Shown here: in pieces, positions 51,567-58,626 of the stretch | Layout of the letters: every line of letters starts with the position of its first letter | Position numbering within the stretch: position 1 is the first letter of the stretch | Assembly: GCF_900104685.1 (NCBI RefSeq) | Contig: NZ_LT629755.1 | Coordinates: forward strand, 1 to 64,000 | Length of the DNA: 64,000 nt | DNA from: Agromyces flavus | Lineage (GTDB): Bacteria; Actinomycetota; Actinomycetes; Actinomycetales; Microbacteriaceae | Direction of reading: 5' to 3' | The notes under the pieces: model-generated | The model's database searches: none | What the model saw: only the letters and a program-made list of their open reading frames with translations | What the model was told of the DNA's origin: nothing | Position numbers and translations under genes: made by a program

Positions 51567-53045
51567 ATGAGGGAGCTCTATCCCGAGATCGAGCCGCTCG
51601 AGACCGGCATGCTCGACGTCGGGGACGGCCAGCACATCTACTGGGAGGTCTCGGGCAGCCGCGAGGGCAAGCCCGTGGTGTTCCTGCACGGCGGCCCGGG
51701 CGGGGCCACCACGCCGACGCATCGGCGGCTCTTCGATCCCTCGAGGTACCGGATCGTGCTGTTCGACCAGCGAGGCTGCGGCTTCTCGATCCCGCATGCG
51801 TCCGAGCCGGGCGCCGACCTGTCGGCGAACACGACCTGGCATCTCGTGGCCGACATGGAGCGGCTTCGTGCGCACCTCGGCATCGATCGGTGGCAGGTCT
51901 TCGGGGGTTCGTGGGGCAGCGCGCTCGCGCTCGCGTACGCCCAGACCCACCCCGAGCGCGTGACCGAGCTGGTGCTCCGAGGCATCTTCACCCTGCGCCG
52001 CCAGGAGCTCGACTGGTTCTACGAGGGCGGTGCGTCCGCGATCTTCCCCGATCACTGGGAGGACTTCATCGCGCCCGTGCCGATCGGCGAGCGGGCGCAC
52101 CTCATCGAGGCGTACCACCGACTGCTCTCGGATCCGGACCCGGCCGTGCACCAGGCCGCCGCGATCGCGTGGTCGCGATGGGAGTCCTCGACCATCACGC
52201 TGCTGCCGCAGGCCGAGACGATCGCCCGCTTCACCGCGCCCGAGTACGCGACCGCGTTCGCCCGTATCGAGAACCACTACTTCCGCCACGGCGGATGGTG
52301 GGACGAGGGCCAGCTCATCCGCGACGCCGAACGGCTCCGCGCCATCCCCGCGGTCATCGTGCAGGGCCGCTACGACATGTGCACGCCCATGATGACCGCC
52401 TGGGACCTGCATCGCGCCTGGCCCGAGGCCGACCTGCGCGTGATCGACGACGCCGGGCACGCATTCGATGAGCCCGGCATCCTCGACGCCCTCATCGCCG
52501 CGACCGATCGGTTCGCCGAGCCGGGCGAGACCACTATGCCGGATGAGACGGCCGACGCCGGCGCCATCGCCGGCGTCGTTGCGGCTGAGAGCTCCGACGA
52601 CGCGGCGCGGTATGCCGCGGAGGCAGAGGAGGACGTCGCGGACGACGAGAGCGGCGAGGCCCGGACCGACGCGGCGGGCGAGGCCGGGGACGCCGATCGC
52701 GACGCCGACGCCGACGAGGACGCCGACGATGACAGCGACGCCGACGCCGACGATGACGAGGACGGCGAAGACGACAGCGATGACGACGACAACGACGACG
52801 ATGACAACGACGACAGCGATGACGACGACAGCGATGACGACGACGACGATGACGATGAAGACGACGAAGATGACGATGACGATGGCGACGACGATGACGA
52901 AGACGAAGACGAAGACGAAGACGACGATGACGATGACGAAGACGAAGATGACGACCGCGACGACGACGCCGACGATCGCGACGAGTCCGGCAGCGTAGCG
53001 CGACGCGGGGACGAACGGAAGGCGGATGCCCCCGCCGACCAGTGA
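51567..53045 (+). CDS. pip: Proline iminopeptidase with a 160-residue acidic tail
   Basis: 492 residues; the normal enzyme is about 320. Residues 1-320 are a complete alpha/beta-hydrolase of the S33 family: oxyanion HGGPGG, nucleophile GGSWGS (Ser115), acid QGRYD (Asp270) and base DAGHAF (His298). It should release N-terminal proline from peptides. From about 325 the chain turns into an Ala/Glu/Asp linker and then (about 385-475) an almost pure Asp/Glu tract with scattered Ser and Asn, ending in a mixed basic/acidic stretch. There is no stop between the two parts. No signal peptide. The ATG lies behind GGAGGGG. Confidence 0.85.
   Translation: MRELYPEIEPLETGMLDVGDGQHIYWEVSGSREGKPVVFLHGGPGGATTPTHRRLFDPSRYRIVLFDQRGCGFSIPHASEPGADLSANTTWHLVADMERLRAHLGIDRWQVFGGSWGSALALAYAQTHPERVTELVLRGIFTLRRQELDWFYEGGASAIFPDHWEDFIAPVPIGERAHLIEAYHRLLSDPDPAVHQAAAIAWSRWESSTITLLPQAETIARFTAPEYATAFARIENHYFRHGGWWDEGQLIRDAERLRAIPAVIVQGRYDMCTPMMTAWDLHRAWPEADLRVIDDAGHAFDEPGILDALIAATDRFAEPGETTMPDETADAGAIAGVVAAESSDDAARYAAEAEEDVADDESGEARTDAAGEAGDADRDADADEDADDDSDADADDDEDGEDDSDDDDNDDDDNDDSDDDDSDDDDDDDDEDDEDDDDDGDDDDEDEDEDEDDDDDDEDEDDDRDDDADDRDESGSVARRGDERKADAPADQ
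52660..52990 (+). repeat. Low-complexity GAY/GAR codon tract (acidic tail)
   Basis: About 330 bases made almost wholly of GAC, GAT and GAA codons in short shifting repeats. The local GC content drops well below that of the surroundings and GAT is far more common than elsewhere. Such a tract can grow or shrink by slippage. It lies in frame inside the iminopeptidase gene. Confidence 0.8.
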
Positions 53046-53049
53046 GCGG

Positions 53050-53055
53050 TAACGT
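53050..53055 (+). promoter_or_regulatory. Leaderless -10 box (TAACGT) for the zinc metallopeptidase
   Basis: TAACGT begins five bases after the iminopeptidase stop and is six bases before the ATG at 53062. Confidence 0.65.
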
Positions 53056-53061
53056 CGGGCC

Positions 53062-53940
53062 ATGACGTTCAATCCGAACTCCGACATCAGTGGTGGCAAG
53101 ACGTCACGCCGCGGACGCACCACGGGCATCGCGGTCGGCGGCGGCCTCGGTGCGATCGCGCTCTTCCTGATCTCGCAGTTCCTCGGCGTCGACCTGACCG
53201 GTCTGGTCGGCGGCGGTCAGCAGGACCCGTCGGCCACGGACTCGGCGCTCCAGGAGTGCCAGACGGGCCAGGACGCGAACGAGCGCATCGACTGCCGGAT
53301 GCAGGGCGCAGCGGCCTCGCTGGAGGACTACTGGCAGGACGCCGGCCCGCAGATCGGAGTGGACTACGTGGGTCCGCAGGACCTCATCCTCTTCAGCCAG
53401 GCCGTGGCGACCGGCTGCGGCAACGCGTCGTCGGCGACGGGACCGTTCTACTGCCCGCCCGACCAGACGATCTACATCGACACGTCGTTCTACGACACCC
53501 TCGAGCAGCAGTTCGGTGCCGAGAGCGGCCCGCTTGCCGAGATGTACGTGGTCGCGCACGAGTGGGGCCACCACGTGCAGAACCTTGCGGGGATCCTCGA
53601 GTCGTCGCAGGACGGCCAGACGGGGCCGACCTCCAATGCCGTGCGCGTCGAGCTGCAGGCCGATTGTTTCGCGGGGGCCTGGGCGGCATCGGCCTCGAAG
53701 ACGGAGGACGAGAACGGCGTGACGTTCCTGCAGCCGATCACCCCCGAGCAGTACACCGAGGCCCTGAGCGCTGCGGCGGCGGTCGGCGATGACCGGATCC
53801 AGGAGACGACGCAGGGCCAGGTCAACCCGCACCAGTTCACCCACGGCACGAGTGAGCAGCGCGTGCGGTGGTTCGAGGCCGGGTACGACAACGGCGCCGG
53901 CGCCTGCGACACGTTCGGGGTGAGCGGGAACGACCTCTGA
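53062..53940 (+). CDS. YpfJ-type neutral zinc metallopeptidase
   Basis: 292 residues. A short cytoplasmic N-terminus leads to one membrane helix (about 22-42); the rest is outside. The zinc motif is VVAHEWGHHVQN (His166, Glu167, His170), with the third ligand in VELQADCFAGAW. Paired cysteines (CQTGQD and DCRM; CGNASS and YCPP) suggest disulfides. This is the family known as YpfJ or neutral zinc metallopeptidase, and its substrates are unknown. Leaderless ATG. Confidence 0.88.
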   Translation: MTFNPNSDISGGKTSRRGRTTGIAVGGGLGAIALFLISQFLGVDLTGLVGGGQQDPSATDSALQECQTGQDANERIDCRMQGAAASLEDYWQDAGPQIGVDYVGPQDLILFSQAVATGCGNASSATGPFYCPPDQTIYIDTSFYDTLEQQFGAESGPLAEMYVVAHEWGHHVQNLAGILESSQDGQTGPTSNAVRVELQADCFAGAWAASASKTEDENGVTFLQPITPEQYTEALSAAAAVGDDRIQETTQGQVNPHQFTHGTSEQRVRWFEAGYDNGAGACDTFGVSGNDL

Positions 53941-53944
53941 TGCG

Positions 53945-53969
53945 GCGCTTCGCGGGCTGACGCGAGCGT
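53945..53969. terminator. Weak hairpin between convergent genes
   Basis: Eight pairs with one bulge (about 53946-53954 with 53961-53968), just after the metallopeptidase stop. Confidence 0.35.
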
Positions 53970-54000
53970 CGCCGGGCCGAGGGCGTGCCGCCGTGGCGGC

Positions 54001-54699
54001 TCAGCGGGCGATCGCGTCGACGAGCATGCGGCCGAGTTCGGCCGGTCGCGTGAACTGCGGCCAATGGCCGGTCGGGAGGTCGACGTACTCGACGTCGCGC
54101 ATCGCGGCGAGCTCGCGCACGAACGGGGCGCCCCCGGCGACCCATTCCTTCAGCTGGGTGCTCGGGTACTCGCACGTGATGATCGTGCTCGGTACGTCGC
54201 GCCGTCGGTCGTCGGTGAGACGCAGCGGATCGGTCGCGACGGCCGCGGGCTCGGGGATCGAACGTTCGCGGAACCGGCGTCGCCCCTCGTCGTCGAGATC
54301 GGCGAGCATGCCCTCGCCGAAGACCGACCAGTCGGGCAGGGGGATTTCGTCGCCCACCACCGGGAGGCTGTCGTTGATGGAGTCGCCATCGCCCATGGGC
54401 GCCGCGTCGACGTAGACGACGCGGGCGATGCGATCGGGCCGGCGGTCGGACACGGCCTGCGCGACGGTGCCGCCACCCGAATGCCCGACGAGCACCACAG
54501 GTCCCTCGATGCCGTCGACAAGACGCAGCACCGCCTCGACGTGATCGTCGAGCCCGATGCCGGCACGCGGCGCATCGACGGACTCGAGGCCGGGGGGCGT
54601 GACCGCGTGCAGCCGATGGCCGGCGGCCTCGAGCTCGGGCGTCACCTCGCTCCACGAACTCGCGTCGAGCCAGAATCCGGGGATGAGGATGACGTCCAT
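54001..54699 (-). CDS. Alpha/beta-hydrolase
   Basis: 232 residues: oxyanion PGFWLDASSW, nucleophile VGHSGGGTV, and the final TGHWPQFTRPAELG with the catalytic His. The layout is that of the salicylate esterase/RsbQ-like group, but the substrate is unknown. Leaderless ATG. The DMT transporter gene ends ten bases upstream of its start and is on the same strand, with the promoter of this gene overlapping its stop codon region. Confidence 0.85.
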   Translation of the reverse strand: MDVILIPGFWLDASSWSEVTPELEAAGHRLHAVTPPGLESVDAPRAGIGLDDHVEAVLRLVDGIEGPVVLVGHSGGGTVAQAVSDRRPDRIARVVYVDAAPMGDGDSINDSLPVVGDEIPLPDWSVFGEGMLADLDDEGRRRFRERSIPEPAAVATDPLRLTDDRRRDVPSTIITCEYPSTQLKEWVAGGAPFVRELAAMRDVEYVDLPTGHWPQFTRPAELGRMLVDAIAR

Positions 54700-54705
54700 G
54701 CTCCG

Positions 54706-54711
54706 ACGCTA
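54706..54711 (-). promoter_or_regulatory. Leaderless -10 box (TAGCGT) for the hydrolase
   Basis: TAGCGT on the minus strand, six bases, then the ATG at 54699. Its TAG is the stop codon of the upstream transporter gene. Confidence 0.6.
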
Positions 54712-55707
54712 GGCCGCGCCGCCGACATCCACGCGGGGCCCGACGGCGGCGCCGGGCGGGTGGCCTGCGGACGGCTCGGCGCCGCGGCGAGGCATCCGTC
54801 GACCGCTTGCCAGGGCGAGCAGCACGATGCCCGATGCGAGCACGAGCAGCCCCGTGACGGCCCCGGCCGACAGCTGCTCGTGGAGCACCATCACGCCGAG
54901 CACCGTCGCCGTGAGCGGTTCGGCGAGCGTCAGCGTCGACACGGTCGCGGGGGTCAGCTGCTTCAGGCCTGCGCCGAAGAGCAGGTACGCGGCCGTCGTC
55001 GTGACGAGCCCGAGCCACAGCGCCATCACGAGCCCGTCGGGCGACGCCAGCCACGAGGCATCCGTCGACAGCAGCACCGGCAGGCTCACCGCTGCGGCGC
55101 CGCCGAAGATCGCCCCCATGCTCGCCGCCGAGCTCCAGCCGCGATCGAGCAGCGCCTTGCCCGCCAGCGTGTAGACGGCGTAAGCGCCTCCGGCGGTGAT
55201 CGACGCCGCGACGCCGAGCGGGTCGACGGCCGTCGGCCCCGTGCCGGTCGCGGCGGCGAGCACGGTGACGCCCGCCGTCGCGAGGGCGGTGGCGACGATC
55301 CAGACCCGGCCGGGGAACCGGCGCCGGATGACCCAGTCCATCCCGCCCGTCAGCACCGGCGCAGACCCGAGGGCGACGACGGTGCCCACCGCGACGCCGT
55401 TCGCCGCGGTGCCGGCGAAGAACGCCGGCTGGTACGCGAGCACGCCCGCCGCGCCGGCGACGACCGCGATGAGGGCCGGAAGACGCCGCGTGCGGTCGCC
55501 GGGCGTCGGGGCGACGGATTTCCCGGTCGCGTCGTCCCGGCGCCCGGCGAGCTGCATCACGAGGGCCACGGCGGCCAGCGCGCCCCCGCCGATCAGGATG
55601 CGCGCCGCGCCGAGCGAGAGGGGATCGGCCTCGGGCCCGAGCGCCTGCGCGGTGCCGGTCGTGCCGAAGCAGACGGCCGCCGCGAGGACGAGGAGCACGG
55701 AACGCAT
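54709..55707 (-). CDS. DMT-superfamily (EamA) transporter
   Basis: 332 residues with ten membrane helices in two EamA halves: RSVLLVLAAAVCFGTTGTAQ opens the first, GAYAVYTLAGKALLDRG the second, which ends with LAEPLTATVLGVMVLHEQLS. The role is metabolite or amino-acid efflux (family inference). Start at the ATG 55707, six bases after the AACAAT box; another ATG lies two codons upstream, inside the spacer. An inverted repeat covers the -10 box, so expression is probably repressed by an unlinked regulator. Confidence 0.85.
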   Translation of the reverse strand: MRSVLLVLAAAVCFGTTGTAQALGPEADPLSLGAARILIGGGALAAVALVMQLAGRRDDATGKSVAPTPGDRTRRLPALIAVVAGAAGVLAYQPAFFAGTAANGVAVGTVVALGSAPVLTGGMDWVIRRRFPGRVWIVATALATAGVTVLAAATGTGPTAVDPLGVAASITAGGAYAVYTLAGKALLDRGWSSAASMGAIFGGAAAVSLPVLLSTDASWLASPDGLVMALWLGLVTTTAAYLLFGAGLKQLTPATVSTLTLAEPLTATVLGVMVLHEQLSAGAVTGLLVLASGIVLLALASGRRMPRRGAEPSAGHPPGAAVGPRVDVGGAA

Positions 55708-55713
55708 TGGCAT

Positions 55714-55726
55714 ATTGTTACACAAT
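55714..55726 (-). promoter_or_regulatory. Inverted repeat over the -10 box of the DMT transporter at 55 kb
   Basis: ATTGT-GTA-ACAAT on the minus strand. AACAAT (55719-55714) is also the candidate -10 hexamer, six bases before the ATG at 55707. A bound repressor would cover the promoter. Confidence 0.5.
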
Positions 55727-55867
55727 CCAAGCCGACCGACGAGTGCCGATAGGATTCCGGAGGTCCGCGTCGCCGCGGCATCCGTCACGTCATCGCCGAG
55801 GGGGCGCGCGACTCGGCGCACGGTGCCCTGCCGGCGGCTCGGCCTTCACCTGTCGTGAGGAGGACCC

Positions 55868-56911
55868 GTGCGCGCCGTCATGTACCGCGACTTCGGCCAG
55901 TCGCCCGAGCTCGTCGAGGTCGAGCCACCCGAGTGCCCGCCACGGGGTGCGGTCGTCCGCGTGCGGGCGACGGGGCTATGCCGCAGCGACTGGCACGGCT
56001 GGATGGGACATGACGACGTCATCGCCCTGCCGCACGTGCCCGGGCACGAGTTCGCCGGCGAGATCGCCGAGCTCGGCGGCGAGATCGACGAGGCGAGCGG
56101 ATGGCGCGTCGGCGACCGGGTCACCGCACCCTTCATCTGCGCGTGCGGCCGTTGCGACGAGTGCCGTTCGGGCAATGAGCAGGTGTGCCGGCAGCAGCGC
56201 CAGCCGGGGTTCACCCACTGGGGTTCGTTCGCCGAGTACGTCGTGGTCGACGAGGCCGAGCTCAACCTGATCCGCTTGCCCGACTCGCTCGGGTTCGTCG
56301 AGGCGGCCTCGCTCGGCTGCCGGTTCGCGACCGCGTACCGGGCGATCATCGCGCGCGGTCGGCTGCAGCCGGGCGAGCAGGTCGCGGTGCACGGATGCGG
56401 CGGGGTCGGCCTCTCCGCGATCATGATCGCGGTCGCGGCCGGCGTGCGCGTCTACGGCGTGGATGTGTCTGAGGCGGCGCTCGCCGCGGCGACCGAGCTC
56501 GGCGCGGTGCCGATCCAGGGCGGGGAGGGCGCGGCCGAGCGCATCCGGGAGGCCAGCGGCGGGGGCGTCCACCTCTCGGTCGATGCGTTCGGGAGCCCCG
56601 AGACGGCGTTCGCGTCGGTGCGCAGCCTCAGGACGCGCGGCCGTCACGTGCAGATCGGCCTCATGCTCGCCGATCACGCCGTCGCGGCGATGCCCATGGA
56701 CGCGGTCATCGCGGGCGAACTCGAGATCCTCGGCAGCCACGGCATGGCCGCGCACGAGTATCCCGACCTGCTCGGCGCGGTCGCGTCGGAGGCGTTCCGC
56801 CCGATCGAGCTCGTCGGCCGCACCATCGGGCTCGATGACGTCCCCGAGGCGCTCGCCGCGATGGGACGAGCCGGGGGAGCGGGTTCAGGCATGACGGTCG
56901 TGGAACTCTAG
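55868..56911 (+). CDS. Zinc-dependent alcohol dehydrogenase
   Basis: 347 residues, medium-chain dehydrogenase. Catalytic zinc ligands are the Cys of GLCRSDWHG and the His of PGHEFAGE. The structural zinc lobe is CACGRCDECRSGNEQVCR, and the cofactor fold GCGGVGLSAIMIAV is followed by VYGVDVSE, where Asp favours NAD. The substrate is unknown. GTG start behind GAGGAGGACCC. It is divergent from the DMT transporter and about 110 bases before an AraC regulator. Confidence 0.9.
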   Translation: MRAVMYRDFGQSPELVEVEPPECPPRGAVVRVRATGLCRSDWHGWMGHDDVIALPHVPGHEFAGEIAELGGEIDEASGWRVGDRVTAPFICACGRCDECRSGNEQVCRQQRQPGFTHWGSFAEYVVVDEAELNLIRLPDSLGFVEAASLGCRFATAYRAIIARGRLQPGEQVAVHGCGGVGLSAIMIAVAAGVRVYGVDVSEAALAAATELGAVPIQGGEGAAERIREASGGGVHLSVDAFGSPETAFASVRSLRTRGRHVQIGLMLADHAVAAMPMDAVIAGELEILGSHGMAAHEYPDLLGAVASEAFRPIELVGRTIGLDDVPEALAAMGRAGGAGSGMTVVEL

Positions 56912-56968
56912 GCGGCCTGCCCCGCCACCGAATGCGGCCTGACCCGGGGATCCTCAGCATCGTGCGGA

Positions 56969-56974
56969 TAGACT
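56969..56974 (+). promoter_or_regulatory. -10 box (TAGACT) for the AraC regulator
   Basis: TAGACT lies 46 bases before the ATG at 57021, leaving a leader of about 40 bases with GGTGAGGA. Confidence 0.5.
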
Positions 56975-57020
56975 GACCTGAATCGGCGCCGCCCTTGCGC
57001 CGCTTGGTGAGGACCCCCGC

Positions 57021-57980
57021 ATGACCGCACTGGCACGGTCGTCGTTCGAGACGAACGCTCCCGAGGAAGCCCGGCAGGCCTTCGCGCCGCTCGTTCCGCG
57101 CCTCGAGTTCGGGCGGGTCGATCCCGACACCTTCCGCGTCTGGATCCAAGCGCGATCCGTCAGCGGATTCTCCATCGTCGACTATGCGTTCGGGGCTCCC
57201 ACGTCGGTCGCCGGCGGCGCCGACGAGGTGCTCGTCGTCTCGGCGCGCGGCCGCAACGTGGACATCCGATACGGCCGTGAGTCGGTCGACTCGCGGCGCC
57301 CGTACATCAACGCGGCGGACGGCGTCTCCGGACGGTGGGACGAGCTCCAGGCTCGCGGCACCGTGCTCGACCGCGGTCGACTCGAAGGCGTCGCCCGCAC
57401 GATCTCGGGTCAGCCCATCGACCGGATCGAACCGGTCGAGCTCGCGGCTCGCACCCCCGAGCTCGGGCGACGCTGGGACGACGCCGTCGCGCGCGTGCGG
57501 CGCGCCATGCTCGTCGCGCCGGAGTCCTTCGCCGACCCCGTGGTCGAGGAGGCGGCGTTCCACCACCTCGCGCTGACCTACCTCGCCGCGTTCCAGCTGG
57601 CGTGGCCGGGGCCGGACGGGCGTCACGTGTCGATCGACGCGCGGTCCAGGACCGTGCGTGCGGCGATCGACCACATGCATGCGCACGCCGCGAGCCCGCT
57701 GACCGTGCAGCAGGTCGCGGCCGCGGTGCACGTCTCACCCCGAGGACTGCACGCGGCGTTCGTGTCCGAACTGGGACGATCCCCGTCGGAGGTGCTGCGC
57801 GACATCCGCCTCACGGGGGTACGCGACGAACTGCGGTTCGCGGACCCCATCGACGGCATCGGCGCGATCGCCCGCCGCTGGGGGTTCGTGCACCTCTCGC
57901 GATTCGCCGAGGCGTACGAACGCGCGTACGGCGAACTGCCGTCGGCCACCCGACCGACCCGACGACGCGCCGCGGCCTGA
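57021..57980 (+). CDS. AraC-family transcriptional regulator
   Basis: 319 residues. The N-terminal 200 form an AraC-binding-like sensor domain (PLVPRLEFGRVDPDTFRVWI and further). The C-terminal double helix-turn-helix is at about 215-312: SPLTVQQVAAAVHVSPRGLH, LGRSPSEVLRDIRLTGVRDE and a degenerate second unit ending HLSRFAEAYERAYGELPS. The ligand is unknown. It may control the zinc alcohol dehydrogenase just upstream, on the same strand (inference). Confidence 0.9.
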   Translation: MTALARSSFETNAPEEARQAFAPLVPRLEFGRVDPDTFRVWIQARSVSGFSIVDYAFGAPTSVAGGADEVLVVSARGRNVDIRYGRESVDSRRPYINAADGVSGRWDELQARGTVLDRGRLEGVARTISGQPIDRIEPVELAARTPELGRRWDDAVARVRRAMLVAPESFADPVVEEAAFHHLALTYLAAFQLAWPGPDGRHVSIDARSRTVRAAIDHMHAHAASPLTVQQVAAAVHVSPRGLHAAFVSELGRSPSEVLRDIRLTGVRDELRFADPIDGIGAIARRWGFVHLSRFAEAYERAYGELPSATRPTRRRAAA

Positions 57981-58055
57981 GCATCGCGACGCGTCTGCGC
58001 CTCCGTTCGCACGCGAGGTGCCGTTCCCTCCACGGCTGGGCCGGGCGACCGCGGG

Positions 58056-58061
58056 TACGGT
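58056..58061 (+). promoter_or_regulatory. Leaderless -10 box (TACGGT) for the acetyltransferase at 58 kb
   Basis: TACGGT, six bases, then the ATG at 58068. Confidence 0.6.
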
Positions 58062-58067
58062 CGAGGC

Positions 58068-58574
58068 ATGGGCGACCTGACGGTGCGCGCGGCGAGGGCC
58101 GCCGATGCCCGCGACATGGCGCGGGTCATCGTGCAGTCGTGGCGCGAGACGTACCGCGGCGTCGTGCCCGATCGCATCCTCGACGATCCCGGGTTCGAGG
58201 ACGCGCGTGAGCGGTTCTGGACCGCGGCCCTGACCGAGGAGCGATACCGTGCGAACCGGATCGCGGTCGCGGAGCGCGACGGCCGGATCGTCGGCGTCGC
58301 GATGTCGGGACCGATCGAGGAAGCCGGCTCGGAGTGGACGCGCCAGTTGTACGTGCTCTACGTCGTTTCCGGCGAACTCGGGTCGGGCGCCGGCACGGAA
58401 CTGTTCCACCACGTGATCCGTCCGGACGATGCCGTCGCGTTGTGGGTGGCCGACCCGAATCCACGTGCACAGGCGTTCTACCGCAAGCAGGGCTTCATCG
58501 CGGATGGCGCCGAGACCGTCGACGACGGGATCCGCGAGATCCGGATGGTGCGCCCCGCGAGTGCGCCCGGGTAA
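58068..58574 (+). CDS. GNAT acetyltransferase
   Basis: 168 residues: TVRAARAADARDMARVIVQS at the N-terminus, RQLYVLYVVSGELGSGAGTE (acetyl-CoA loop) and NPRAQAFYRKQGFIADG near the end, the typical GNAT arrangement for small-molecule substrates. The exact substrate is unknown. Leaderless ATG. Confidence 0.88.
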   Translation: MGDLTVRAARAADARDMARVIVQSWRETYRGVVPDRILDDPGFEDARERFWTAALTEERYRANRIAVAERDGRIVGVAMSGPIEEAGSEWTRQLYVLYVVSGELGSGAGTELFHHVIRPDDAVALWVADPNPRAQAFYRKQGFIADGAETVDDGIREIRMVRPASAPG

Positions 58575-58614
58575 GCACCGCGCAAGGGGGTTGTCGTGCG
58601 GGGAGGCCGCGTCC

Positions 58615-58620
58615 GACAGT
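58615..58620 (+). promoter_or_regulatory. Leaderless -10 box (GACAGT) for the molybdopterin oxidoreductase
   Basis: GACAGT, six bases, then GTG at 58627. Confidence 0.45.
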
Positions 58621-58626
58621 CGTTGC

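Noticed and set aside
52660..52990. Short regular repeats that might be a CRISPR-like or satellite array
   Set aside because: The period is three bases, in frame, with no spacers; it is a low-complexity coding tract.
54001..55707. The hydrolase and DMT transporter as one strict operon
   Set aside because: The hydrolase has its own leaderless promoter overlapping the transporter's stop, so at least part of its expression is independent.
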